A DNA stretch of 64,000 bases from Nemertoderma westbladi (GCA_032718475.1 JAUCBJ010001582.1:1-64000), one strand, 5' to 3'. Positions 1 to 10,793 are shown, numbered from the stretch's first letter. Numbers and translations: made by a program. Notes: a model not told the origin generated them from the sequence alone.

Positions 1-13
1 GCCAGCACAGCCA

Positions 14-32
14 CCCCCCCCCCCCCCCCCCC
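14..32. repeat. poly(C) tract
   Basis: An uninterrupted run of about 19 C. It is the first of some sixteen G/C homopolymers of 14-27 bases in the window (see findings). Confidence 0.9.
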
Positions 33-320
33 TATCCCTTTAGGAGCTATCGTTTTCTGATACTCAGATTTATTTTTTCTAATTAATTTAATTTCCTCGA
101 ACCCACTGACACATTGTTCGCACTTACAGTAGCCGTGTATCAGGAATTATTTTCACAGCAATTGATCCCTTTCTGCTGTGAATTTTACTAAACCTCTCTA
201 CTCTCTACTGTATCTCCCCGGCAACCGAACTATTTTAACAATCCCGCCAACACCAAGTCTATATCCGCCAGCAGCACGCCCATTTTAATTATCCGCCTTA
301 TGATAATTCAGTTCATTACT

Positions 321-1750
321 AATGTTCATTTTAGTATAATAAACCCCCGTTAGATTTTTTTAACCTTTTTGGTGCTTAATATTTCTCTTAATTATTTCAA
401 TAATTGTACTCACCAATAATAATTTTATAAACTGCATTACAATGTTCATTTTAGTATAATAAACCCCCATTAGATTTTTTTAACCTTTTTGGTGCTTAAT
501 ATTTCTCTTAATTATTTCAATAATTGTACTCACCAATAATAATTTTATAAACTGCATTACAATGTTCATTTTAGTATAATAAACCCCCGATAGATTTTTT
601 TAACCTTTTTGGTGCTTAATATTTCTCTTAATTATTTCAATAATTGTACTCACCAATAATAATTTTATAAACTGCATTACAATGTTCATTTTAGTATAAT
701 AAACCCCCGATAGATTTTTTTAACCTTTTTGGTGCTTAATATTTCTCTTAATTATTTCAATAATTGTACTCACCAATAATAATTTTATAAACTGCATTAC
801 AATGTTCATTTTAGTATAATAAACCCCCGATAGATTTTTTTAACCTTTTTGGTGCTTAATATTTCTCTTAATTATTTCAATAATTGTACTCACCAATAAT
901 AATTTTATAAACTGCATTACAATGTTCATTTTAGTATAATAAACCCCCGATAGATTTTTTTAACCTTTTTGGTGCTTAATATTTCTCTTAATTATTTCAA
1001 TAATTGTACTCACCAATAATAATTTTATAAACTGCATTACAATGTTCATTTTAGTATAATAAACCCCCATTAGATTTTTTGAACCTTTTTGGTGCTTAAT
1101 ATTTCTCTTAATTATTTCAATAATTGTACTCACCAATAATAATTTTATAAACTGCATTACAATGTTCATTTTAGTATAATAAACCCCCGATAGATTTTTT
1201 TAACCTTTTTGGTGCTTAATATTTCTCTTAATTATTTCAATAATTGTACTCACCAATAATAATTTTATAAACTGCATTACAATGTTCATTTTAGTATAAT
1301 AAACCCCCGATAGATTTTTTTAACCTTTTTGGTGCTTAATATTTCTCTTAATTATTTCAATAATTGTACTCACCAATAATAATTTTATAAACTGCATTAC
1401 AATGTTCATTTTAGTATAATAAACCCCCGATAGATTTTTTTAACCTTTTTGGTGCTTAATATTTCTCTTAATTATTTCAATAATTGTACTCACCAATAAT
1501 AATTTTATAAACTGCATTACAATGTTCATTTTAGTATAATAAACCCCCGATAGATTTTTTTAACCTTTTTGGTGCTTAATATTTCTCTTAATTATTTCAA
1601 TAATTGTACTCACCAATAATAATTTTATAAACTGCATTACAATGTTCATTTTAGTATAATAAACCCCCGTTAGATTTTTTAACCTTTTTGGTGCTTAATA
1701 TTCTCTTAATTATTGGTATAGTTGTACTCACCAATTATAATTTTATAAAC
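321..1750. repeat. 120-bp satellite array, about 12 copies
   Basis: The unit starting AATGTTCATTTTAGTATAAT recurs exactly every 120 bp (321, 441, 561 and so on to 1641). Copies are almost identical; the main variation is a gat/gtt/att change after the CCCCC run. The last copy is diverged and shortened, which marks the right edge. On the minus strand each unit contains a start-codon-like segment followed by TTG|GTGAGT, a strong 5' splice-site match. No long open frame exists. It is probably a non-coding satellite. Confidence 0.95.
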
Positions 1751-2054
1751 GTAAGTATTTTAGCCGGCTTTCAAACTTATTCAAATTCAACCTATAGTGC
1801 TAACTTTATCTGACAACCTAATTCATACCTCATATTTGTTAGTTTATTTATATTGTCCTTCTTTGGACCACCACACACATACTGTATGTTATGCCCATTT
1901 TCAGCTAGTAACCTTAGCGCGCTTATCGCCATCCTATACCTATATTTATTTTGATGCACCCCACTCTCAAACAATATCCCAATAAGTATCAACTCTTTCC
2001 TAGTATCTTAATTTTTTCGATTGCACTCACCAACATGAGTATCTGACTGTATAT

Positions 2055-2170
2055 TTAGTATTTGAACTACAGTATTTTTAGTATTTGAACTACAGTATTT
2101 TTAGTATTTGAACTACAGTATTTTTAGTATTTGAACTACAGCACTTTTAGTATTTGAACTATAGTAGGTT
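2055..2170. repeat. 23-bp tandem repeat, about 5 copies
   Basis: The unit TAGTATTTGAACTACAGTAT recurs about every 23 bp. It is AT-rich, non-coding and immediately precedes a poly(C) tract at 2219-2238. Confidence 0.85.
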
Positions 2171-2218
2171 GAATTTTGAGTGATATGTTTATAACTACTA
2201 TCCTCTACCCGCACACCT

Positions 2219-2238
2219 CCCCCCCCCCCCCCCCCCCC
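2219..2238. repeat. poly(C) tract
   Basis: About 20 consecutive C, flanked by ordinary mixed sequence. Confidence 0.9.
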
Positions 2239-2569
2239 ATTCATGTGCGTATGATCCTCTACCCTTTAGTTCTATTGACCTACTGTATGTTTGCGTTAGG
2301 CCCTAACCCCCCCTTGTCTGCAGCAGCTCGTCAGCCCGCATCCTTGATACCGGTAGTGACCAAACAGCCACAGGCAGCCCGCCCACATGCAGACTGCTAC
2401 CCCAACCAATAACCTGCAGACCTCCTGATTTACTACTGTGGTACATAATAATTACATATAATTATAATAACTTAATCTTTCTTTAATCTGTTTCTCCAGT
2501 TATGCTGCACCACCATTTCACGTGTACATGTTCTTAGGTTATGTCGGTAGTCCTACCATTTTATTTAAA

Positions 2570-3420
2570 TTGATCTATTTTTAATGTTTATATTATAACA
2601 ATGAACCGCTGAGGACGCCCGCAACGGGTGAAATGCGCATACGGTAACATTTAAATATTTTTACACCTCGTGGCAAGACCCTCTACACCCCCAACAGATT
2701 CTCCACCCCCGGAGTATACCTGAAATTAATTTAAATACAGCTAATGGTCTAATACATATCTGCCAAGTTTCAGCTTAAACGGATTAAAAGCAAAGAAATG
2801 GGAGGGCATTTAATGTTTAGACATGTGGCCCTCTAGCGGGAGACCATTGCACTGATGGTGTCTGAAAGTCTCTCAAAAATCTCAACTTTTGCTCATATTG
2901 ATACCTACAAATTTTCAACTTGGCAGCTTTAAATCCGACAAAGTTATTAGCATGTCAATATCGTAACGACGACGACAACTATTTGCATAAATTGACCCAC
3001 CCCCTAACAGTGTCAATTCGCTAAGGCTCCGCCAACTTCGTGGCTCGCCCCACAGACGCCAATTTCCTATCCCGCTCCTATCGTCTCTGCTTACATATAA
3101 ATTCAGTAAGAGGGACATTTTTTCTAGATAATCACCTCACCAGGGTCACTGACACACAGAGAGCTGTTGCCCACCACAACTTTATTCAACAGTGCTACGG
3201 CAACAGTGCATTACCTTTTGACATCAAACATAATTGTATCCAGTATTACTTTAACCTCATCTAGTACTCCAATGACGACTTTAATGTTATGTCTCATGTG
3301 TTATCTGGTATTCTTCTAACCACGTTAATGTTGTACCAATTATCGTTTTTACTTAACTTACATCATAACTTTTATTTTATATTGTCGGCAAAGACCGAAT
3401 TAAATTAAATGTAAATGTAG
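2570..3420. repeat. degenerate interspersed repeat region
   Basis: No gene is visible. The stretch near 2965-3055 (CGACGACGAC, then GCTAAGGCTCCGCC and a GGCTCGC block) resembles 56110-56220 in the same orientation, so it is probably a dispersed repeat. The segment near 2605-2640 forms a strong hairpin (CGCCCG/CGGGTG). Confidence 0.35.
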
Positions 3421-3844
3421 AAGTTAGTAAAGCAAAGACATGGCAAATTAATAGCGGGATTGGAAATATATACTAAAAATATAGTATTTTTGTTACTAAA
3501 GGACTGGATTGAACCCAAAGTTTGGAAATTGCAATATTAGAGACAATATGTTAATATAATACCGTGGGAACAATTCCGATGAGACAGTTGCAAGAAAACA
3601 ATATAGTGTTAGAAATTAATAAAAATCGTGTAGAATTACCCCTTGTAGCTTTAGACGAAACTTCTCTAGTCGGGTCTCAAATAGGTCGGCGTTGTATATC
3701 GAGTGGGATAGATTAGGTGGGGAGTTGGCCTGAAATAGGTCAGTGTGATAAAATATAAACTAATTAATTAATTCAAAATTAATTAATTTATTTAATGTGA
3801 AGGATAATGAGACAATAATGTACGATATACAGTAAACCGGTGTA

Positions 3845-3978
3845 TAAAGTTAAAAAAATAAAAAGTTAAAAATAAAGTTAAAAAAATAAAAAGTTAAAAA
3901 TAAAGTTAAAAAAATAAAAAGTTAAAAATAAAGTTAAAAAAATAAAAAGTTAAAAATAAAGTTAAAAAAATAAATGCT
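3845..3978. repeat. 26-bp A/T-rich tandem repeat, about 5 copies
   Basis: AAAGTTAAAAATAAAGTTAA-type units repeat about every 26 bp. The array ends within a few bases of the stop codon of the BICDR-like gene on the minus strand and so lies in its 3' UTR or flank. Confidence 0.9.
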
Positions 3979-3981
3979 AAA

Positions 3982-4200
3982 TTATTGATTCTCGATTGCC
4001 AAACTAACCGCTTTTATCTGGCAGGTTATTATTTCATTCATTAGACCGCGTAGTTCATCCATAGCAAGGGTAAGATTACCCGATTGGATGTCGCCAAGGG
4101 TAACGCCTTCGTCGGATGACTCATCGGAAAGGTATTGGCCACGAAGTTCCCGCAGCATCCGCCTTAGTTGGCGATAAACCCCGAGGATCTCCGTCTTCAT
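3982..4200 (-). CDS. BICDL1: BICDR-like gene, exon H (last coding exon)
   Basis: Residues 444-515. The acceptor ttgtttag lies just above 4200. The segment GVYRQLRRMLRELRG followed by an acidic serine-rich stretch and LAMDELRGLMNEII parallels the BICDL1 C-terminal region (LWEAYCQVRYL, then LNELKRLIQSIV). The frame stops at TAA 3984-3982, before the part corresponding to the final vertebrate coiled coil, so this protein may lack it. Confidence 0.8.
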   Translation of the reverse strand: MKTEILGVYRQLRRMLRELRGQYLSDESSDEGVTLGDIQSGNLTLAMDELRGLMNEIITCQIKAVSLAIENQ

Positions 4201-4404
4201 CTAAACAAGTAAATAAAATCAGTCAACACAGGTTATCGACGAAAAAAATTATAAAAAAAATTCAAATGAGCAAAATTAACGTTGACAACAGAATTTGTTG
4301 TTCCTCAAAATAGTTAAGATTCATTTAAACTTTCACATACAATAGGAAAACGATATAGGAACTATGAGTTTAATGGTAACCCCGGGTAACATAGGTAAAC
4401 ATAC

Positions 4405-4506
4405 CATCATATTGTTGTCGTTCGATTGGAACTGGGGAATAAAATGTTCCTTGTCTTTCATTAGAACTTCGTTATCGCTGGGCTCAGAGACATCTTGGGG
4501 TTCCGA
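4405..4506 (-). CDS. BICDL1: BICDR-like gene, exon G
   Basis: A 102-nt phase-0 exon encoding residues 410-443 (acidic, unstructured, ending NDNNMM). The acceptor gttttccag and donor ATG|GTATGT are clear and the frame is open only in the phase required by its neighbours. Homology is weak; it corresponds to the variable linker before the C-terminal coiled coil. Confidence 0.65.
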
Positions 4507-4662
4507 CTGGAAAACAATTTGTTACAAAAAGTAAATACGTGAAACAATTACAATACAGATACACTTGCTAACTTACTGATGATAATTCTCTGTTACAGGT
4601 TTGGCGATGCGTGGTATATATTAAAGTACGCAACCAAACTTACATGACTATTAATTACTAAC

Positions 4663-4993
4663 ACAATGGTCTGAGGGTAGATTCCCAGAAGACGAGGTCA
4701 CTAAATCCTCGTAACTCATGTGCAACTCGGCGTACAACGACGGGCTATCCCCGATTCTGTGATCCAACGCCGATGTCAGCATGTCGTCTTTGATCTCTTG
4801 CAGTCGTTGCTGCAAAGCTCTATTAGTCTGCCGCGTCTCCTCCAATAGGGCGTGCTGCTCGCATGCGTGGTCCTCCTGATAACGACTCCGAGCTTCCACA
4901 ACATCTAGTCTATGGGCCGTCTCATCCAAAGTACAAGCTAAGGTGTCCCTCTCAATTCGAACTGTCTCAATCTCATCTTCCAATTCAACTTTC
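4663..4993 (-). CDS. BICDL1: BICDR-like gene, exon F with Spindly-type motif
   Basis: Residues 300-409. It begins KVELEDEIETVRIERDTLAC, aligning with the RKRELEHRLSATLEEND region of BICDL1, and continues as a heptad-rich coiled coil. LYAEL (385-389) matches the L-F/x-x-E-I/L Spindly motif that contacts the dynactin pointed end in this family. The acceptor is ctccttag. The donor TGT|GTTAGT is the only placement that precedes the in-frame TAA and keeps phase 0 into exon G. Confidence 0.8.
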
Positions 4994-5065
4994 CTAAGGA
5001 GAACAATTTACATATTTGGTGTTTCTGTAACAATCAATAATGCCCTTTTAGATAAATACAGCAGC

Positions 5066-5300
5066 TCAATACGAACCAGTAAGCCGGTGTTTCAGTTCAT
5101 CCGGCATATACTAACCTCGCCAATAAATCATTGAGTTCCTCAATACGAACCAGTAATCCGGTGTTTCAGTTCATCCCGCATATACTAACCTCGCCAATAA
5201 ATCATTGAGTTCCTCAATACGAACCAGTAATCCGGTGTTTCAGTTCATCCCGCATATACTAACCTCGCCAATAAATCATTGAGTTCCTCCCGCAGTTCAT
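5066..5300 (-). repeat. 74-bp junction-spanning tandem repeat, 3 copies
   Basis: The exon-E end (GAACTCAATGATTTATTGGC), its donor and about 40 bp of intron recur at 74-bp spacing; the donor-adjacent motif AACCTCGCC starts at 5113, 5187 and 5261 on the plus strand. Only the 5261 copy borders exon E. The unit is not a multiple of three, so use of the other donors would shift the frame. Confidence 0.92.
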
Positions 5301-5400
5301 CCATATGTTCTACGTGTTCGTACATTGATAGTTTTCTGTCGACAACCTCGGTTCTCAATGATTTCACCCGAGTGGAAAGATTCACCTCCGATGTGAACGC
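5264..5400 (-). CDS. BICDL1: BICDR-like gene, exon E
   Basis: 137 nt, residues 254-298 plus two bases of codon 299. AFTSEVNLSTRVKSLRTE aligns with RASEVERQLSMQVHALRED of BICDL1. The acceptor is ctcactgcag. The donor GCGAG|GTTAGT is duplicated downstream in two further tandem copies of a 74-bp unit that includes the exon end. Confidence 0.85.
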
Positions 5401-5559
5401 CTGCAGTGAGAATCAAATAAATTACCATAGCTTGGCTCTATACTGATGTTTTCTTATCAAATAACAGGGTGGACAAAACTACAACTGTTTGATTTTTTTT
5501 TACATATATTGTAAAATAAATTATGGACCTTGTTATAAATTATGGGGTGAGTATTTTGT

Positions 5560-5960
5560 CACAACCTTTGGTATCTATGAATGATATGTATGAACGTATG
5601 AATGTGTATAGATCTGTCTTAAATCAGCAGTTACTCTCACAGTTTCGAGACTTAGCAGAGTTATAAAGACACAGATCGAGCGCAACGAGGCTTATAATGG
5701 AGACGATTATAATGATGCGTTCGACTTTAAACCACATAGTTTAGCATACATATTGAACGCCATATCATTTTATTCAGTACCGGTAATGGAATATCGTAAG
5801 GTAAGATATTTGGTTACCAGATGTACAAGACGAGCGTAACGAGGGTTGTAATGAAGACGAGTCTGTGCTACCTATAAAGCATCTGGTTTAGCATATTGAA
5901 CGACCATAATCAATTATCGTCTCCGGACACATTTTGCGGTTTTGACCTGATCAGATCATT
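5560..5960. repeat. degenerate interspersed repeat in BICDR intron D-E
   Basis: The segment near 5625-5700 (CAGCAGTTACTCTCACAGTT, then an AACGAGGCTTATAA block) matches 55840-55960 in inverted orientation. A second diverged block with GAGCGTAACGAGGGTTGTAA follows near 5830. It is a dispersed, probably transposon-derived repeat with no coding potential. Confidence 0.45.
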
Positions 5961-5999
5961 ATTCAAGGAGTATCGTTCTATAATTTAATGAAATGTCAC

Positions 6000-6215
6000 C
6001 TGATTCAGTTGCTCCGCCAGTCTACCGTTCTGCTGCAGCATTTCGCCAGTAATCTTCTGCACCTGTTTCTCCAGCTCCCGAACCTTTTCTTTCTCTTCGG
6101 TCAACTGAACCCTCAACCCATCACCGTCAACGACTAACTCAGACACACGCACATCATATTCCGCCTCGCATCTCTCCAACTTCAGCCGTAAATCATGCCT
6201 TTCTTGCTCTAAAAG
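6000..6215 (-). CDS. BICDL1: BICDR-like gene, exon D
   Basis: 216 nt, phase 0 at both ends, residues 182-253. LLEQERHDLRLKLERCEAEY and the following RVSEL match the BICDL1 block HLEQEKHELRRRFENREGEW then RVSEL. It ends NGRLAEQLNQ, like NQRLLDQLSR. The acceptor is ttgattttcag and the donor CAG|GTGACA. It is an uninterrupted coiled coil. Confidence 0.9.
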
Positions 6216-6489
6216 CTGAAAATCAATGTAAATTAGAAAATTACATTAAATAAATAATTATAACGTCAATCAGTAATAAGACACTGCTGCTAGGAGAATA
6301 CCTAACATCTAAAACCACCCTAAAACAAAGTGCTGCATGATGTGTCCACATTAAAAACGTAACGATTCCATGTCAAACAAATAACTTTCACCTCTCAAGT
6401 TTTTATTTTTGAATAACGCGCATTATTTGAAATCCAGAACTGAAACTTATATTTTAGTATTACCAATTCTAACGAAAAGGTATAAAAAC

Positions 6490-7189
6490 TACTGTTAGAG
6501 TAAAATATATACCTACACTCTCTCCCTGTAGTTCGCTACTGTTAGAGTAAAATATATACCTCCACTCTCTCCCTGTAGTTCGCATGCAACTGTTAGAGTA
6601 AAATATATACCTCCACTCTCTCCCTGTAGTTCGCATGCAACTGTTAGAGTAAAATATATACCTCCACTCTCTCCCTGTAGTTCGCATGCAACTGTTAGAG
6701 TAAAATATATACCTCCACTCTCTCCCTGTAGTTCGTAGAGTAAAATATATACCTCCACTCTCTCCCTGTAGTTCGTAGAGTAAAATATATACCTCCACTC
6801 TCTCCCTGTAGTTCGCTACTGTTAGAGTAAAATATATACCTCCACTCTCTCCCTGTAGTTCGTAGAGTAAAATATATACCTCCACTCTCTCCCTGTAGTT
6901 CGCTACTGTTAGAGTAAAATATATACCTCCACTCTCTCCCTGTAGTTCGCTACTGTTAGAGTAAAATATATACCTCCACTCTCTCCCTGTAGTTCGTAGA
7001 GTAAAATATATACCTCCACTCTCTCCCTGTAGTTCGCTACTGTTAGAGTAAAATATATACCTCCACTCTCTCCCTGTAGTTCGCATGCAACTGTTAGAGT
7101 AAAATATATACCTCCACTCTCTCCCTGTAGTTCGCATGCTACTGTTAGAGTAAAATATATACCTCCACTCTCTCCCTGTAGTTCGCATG
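6490..7189 (-). repeat. Junction-spanning minisatellite at the BICDR exon C donor, about 15 copies
   Basis: Variable 37-, 46/47- and 51-bp units, read on the minus strand, each contain about 27 nt of exon C (CATGCGAACTACAGGGAG onward), the donor GAG|GTATAT and a short intron stretch TTTTACTCTAACAG. The exon-proximal unit at 7163 is the genuine exon end; the others extend into the intron. In the true frame the repeat encodes VYILL then stop, so use of a later donor would truncate the protein. Confidence 0.95.
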
Positions 7190-7345
7190 TAATTTATTAT
7201 TTTCCTTCACAAGATTTTCATTCTCTTCCAGTAAGGCCTTCCCTAATTCTGCGGCCAGTATGAGATCCTGTTCTTTCTGACCCAACTGCATATAAACATC
7301 CTCTACATGCATTGGAATTTCACCTACAGTTGTCATAATCTCCGT
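7163..7345 (-). CDS. BICDL1: BICDR-like gene, exon C with CC1 box
   Basis: 183 nt, residues 121-181. VYMQLGQKEQDLILAAELGK then ALLEENENL is the signature of BICDR/BICDL proteins (RQKEKDLVLAARLGKALLER in vertebrates). AAELG is the CC1 box. The acceptor is tatacgtttag and the donor GTGGAG|GTATAT. An ATG at 7336 could serve as an alternative start, giving 392 aa, if exons A and B are not used. Confidence 0.9.
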
Positions 7346-8627
7346 CTAAACGTATAATAAAAACAACAATTAATAATAGAAAGGAAACTACGTACGCGTC
7401 GATAAACAAAACAAACTGTTACATATTATAACACGCACATATTATAAAACCAATAAATCTTTTAATAAAATTTTAACTATATAATCATATATAATCAATA
7501 ATAAAGTGTAAGCGTTGAGGTTAATAAATCACATCTGTAACAGATACCAGTCATATCCCCCAAACACATTATTATCATCGGGGGTCTTCAGTTATATAGA
7601 TAATAAGAGGATCAAACTTGGCAACGAACATCATTATAGCAACGGGGCTGGGGCCCAATATCTTAAATTACCCCACCTTTTATATATCTAATGTCTGTAT
7701 GTAATGACTTAAAGTGGGATAGTAAAATCTACGATTACTTTATTCTCGGTATTATTAGAGGATATATACATTTTTATTAAACACATGTAAAACGAATAAT
7801 TTTAAAATTTGAATCACTTAATTTGAAACTTGGTCAAATATATCATCACAATTTCAAATAATTATATATAATTAACGAGTTAGGTTTATAATAATTATAT
7901 GGTTTAAAAAAAGATATTAAAGTATTTTAAGGGTTATATTACGACTGTAGAGTAGTGGAAAATTAACATGCGTTGTGCATTGTGTGTGTAATGTATTACC
8001 TGAGAGATTTAATACAACAATAATATCGGCAAAATTCACTGATACTATCAGCAATCTTGTCTACTGCATGATCCAAAGTTATTCAGGAACAAATTGTTAT
8101 AAAGACATTTGCAAATATTGTATGTGTGTTGAGAGCAGATTAGTTAGAGCAGTTTCATTATCAGGAAACGACAACTCAAATATTATATAACAGATAACTT
8201 TATACATTATAAAGTCTGTGTCTTACGCACACGAAGTAAGAAATAATTTACAACGGCATATTATAATAATATAAATACTTTATACTGTGATATTAAAAAA
8301 AAAAAAAATACAAATTCATTGATAAATCAATGAGTTTTATACTAATGTAACACTTAGTTGCGTATCGCATGTTTTATGGAGTCATTGGCAACAATAGAGC
8401 ATTTCCTACTCCGACCATCTGTGCCTCATACCAAAGTATCCTGTCACCCAACAAACGCTTATAGCATTCCGTTCGTACACTGCTGCGAGTTGTTATTACA
8501 AGGAAGCTTAAATAAGTCTGCCAGTTAGTTACTGCACTGCATGCTGCGAGAGTTATTACAATAGTATTACGCTAGATGCATTATCTACACCCCGCATATT
8601 ATTTGTATTAGTAAGGAGTGATTCATT
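7346..8627. other. Intergenic/intronic stretch, no gene seen
   Basis: AT-rich sequence between BICDR exon C and the NRBP1 start codon. It lies in the large BICDR intron and should hold the NRBP1 promoter and 5' UTR. I see no convincing TATA box, coding exon or long repeat; the A-run near 8296-8310 is the only simple feature. Confidence 0.5.
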
Positions 8628-9251
8628 ATGACGGATGAAACAGTTTCTATCGGGGGTCTACACATGACAATATCGGGGGAGAATTTCTCAACTCTCGGGT
8701 CGGACGACAACGAGAATCGGGTGAGGATTCCTGGACGCGGCGACACTGATGACGAGGAAGAGTTGACCGAGGAGAGTCCGGGAGGGCGATGGCAACACCG
8801 CGGGCAGCTGGTGCGACTGCGGGACATACCGGGAATCGACGTGGCGTACCTCGCCATGGACACGGAGGAGGGAGTCGAGGTGGTCTGGAACGAGGTGCAG
8901 TTCTCCGAGAGAATCGGTTTCCGAAACAACGAATCCAACATCCGGGCCGTGTTCGACAACCTCATCCAACTCGGACACACAAACATCGTTAAGTTCCACG
9001 ACTATTGGACAGACACGAGTACCGAGAAGCCTCGTGTGACATTCATCACCGAGTACATGTGCGACAGCACCATGGCACAGTTCATAAAGAAGACGAGGAA
9101 GAATCAGTCGGCGTTGAACCTCCGTCAATGGAAGCGCTGGTGCACCCAGATGTTGTCCGCCCTGTCCTACCTGCACTCATGTGAACCTTCTATTACCCAC
9201 GGGAACCTAACCTGCGATACAGTATTTATACAGCATACGGGACTAATAAAG
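8628..9251 (+). CDS. NRBP1: NRBP1 pseudokinase, coding exon 1
   Basis: Encodes residues 1-208 of a 537-aa protein (human NRBP1 is 535). After an acidic N-terminus, LTEESPGGRWQHR and YLAMDTEEGVEVVWNEVQFS are near-identical to human NRBP1, then the kinase-like N-lobe. The catalytic Lys is replaced (VVWNEV, 85-90) and HRD is HGN (191-193), so it is a pseudokinase as in the family. NRBP1 is an adaptor with reported roles in ubiquitin-ligase substrate recruitment and trafficking. The exon ends AAAG|GTAGCC, phase 0. The start is the first ATG in this open frame, in a TTATGACGG context. Confidence 0.95.
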
Positions 9252-9294
9252 GTAGCCAATAATTATTATTACACCATTAAATAATATGCGGATA

Positions 9295-9597
9295 GGGGGA
9301 GGGGGGGGGGGGGGGGGGGGGGGACTGGACGCAATAAAAATTAATCCCTCTCCAGGGTGAAATTAGACGCAAATAACAGATGAATACTTTTAAAAAATAA
9401 AACTGTAACATGTTTTGTATTGTAACTTATTTGTTTTGTATTGAATTGTAACATGTATTGTGTTTAGTTTATTGTTTTGGTTAAAATAACGCGCGACTGT
9501 AACCTACGCTTTTCTCTAAATTGAGAATTTAACATTGAGGCGGGATATTAATTCGCCAAGATGGGATTTGCGTCAAGTCCCCCCCCCCCCCCCCCCC
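9295..9597. repeat. Poly(G)/poly(C)-bounded inverted repeat in the NRBP1 intron
   Basis: A G tract (9301-9323) followed by GACTGGACGCAA is mirrored at the other end by TTGCGTCAAGTC and a C tract (9579-9597), giving imperfect inverted ends around about 270 bp of AT-rich DNA. The left part also resembles 60770-60815 in inverted orientation, so this is probably a small non-autonomous element. Confidence 0.55.
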
Positions 9598-9917
9598 GTC
9601 TCATTAAATGAGTTACGCCATGATATTGGCAGATAAGTATTATAGAGTAGGCCTACCGGACAGGTACACATTAAAAATTTCAGTAAGTAAAATAGGCGCA
9701 GCACAAATTAAAAGAAAACACCAAATTTGATTTAAATTTAATTAAAATAAATAAATAAATAAGACGGGGAATTAATTAAGTTTTGGCCCAATTTGTTAAG
9801 GACTTAAAAATTCGCTTCGCAGCACTGCAGGAAATAATGTGATCTATACAAGGCGGCATGCTCTCCAATCTACAAAAAATACATGTTATTAAGTTTTAGT
9901 TCAGTTAATTAAATTGC

Positions 9918-9946
9918 GGGGGGGGGGGGGGGGGAGGTGGGGGGGT
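9918..9946. repeat. Poly(G) tract
   Basis: Seventeen G, then AGGTGGGGGGG, immediately before the 38-bp minisatellite of the NRBP1 intron. Confidence 0.9.
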
Positions 9947-9950
9947 CGTT

Positions 9951-10790
9951 TTATTTGAACACATAACACAACCTGTGAACGTCTCTCTCTATTTGAACAC
10001 GTAACACAACCTGTGAACGTCTCTCTCTATTTGAACAACGTAACACAACACGTGAACATATCTCTCTATTTGAACACATAACACAACCTGTGAACGTCTC
10101 TCTCTATTTGAACACGTAACACAACCTGTGAACGTCTCTCTCTATTTGAACACGTAACACAACCTGTGAACGTCTCTCTCTATTTGAACACGTAACACAA
10201 CCTGTGAACGTCTCTCTCTATTTGAACACGTAACACAACCTGTGAACGTATCTCTCTATTTGAACACGTAACACAACCTGTAAACGTCTCTCTCTATTTG
10301 AACACGTAACACAACCTGTAAACGTCTCTCTCTATTTGAACACGTAACACAACCTGTAAACGTCTCTCTCTATTTGAACACGTAACACAACATGTGAACA
10401 TCTCTCTCTATTTGAACACGTAACACAACCTGTGAACGTCTCTCTCTATTTGAACACGTAACACAACATGTGAACATCTCTCTCTATTTGAACACGTAAC
10501 ACAACCTGTGAACGTCTCTCTCTATTTGAACACGTAACACAACCTGTGAACGTCTCTCTCTATTTGAACACGTAACACAACATGTGAACATCTCTCTCTA
10601 TTTTAACACGTAACACAACCTGTGAACGTCTCTCTCTATTTGAACACGTAACACAACCTGTGAACGTCTCTCTCTATTTGAACACGTAACACAACCTGTG
10701 AACGTCTCTCTCTATTTGAACACGTAACACAACCTGTGAACGTCTCTCTCTAGTTGAACACGTAACATAACCTGTGAACGTTTCTCCTTA
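9951..10790. repeat. 38-bp minisatellite reaching the NRBP1 intron acceptor, about 22 copies
   Basis: The unit ATTTGAACACGTAACACAAC followed by CTGTGAACGTCTCTCTCT repeats every 38 bp. Each copy holds a TAAC stretch and a pyrimidine run resembling branch-site and polypyrimidine signals. The last, diverged copy ends ...TTTCTCCTTATAG and supplies the real acceptor at 10793. In the penultimate junction TCTCTCTCTAG (to 10753) looks like a decoy 3' splice site 40 nt upstream. Confidence 0.93.
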
Positions 10791-10793
10791 TAG

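Noticed and set aside
6469-7188. A 239-codon minus-strand frame
   Set aside because: It reads the junction-spanning minisatellite in a frame other than that of exon C.
8585-9176. Minus-strand frames opposite NRBP1 exon 1
   Set aside because: Antisense shadows of a strongly conserved coding exon.
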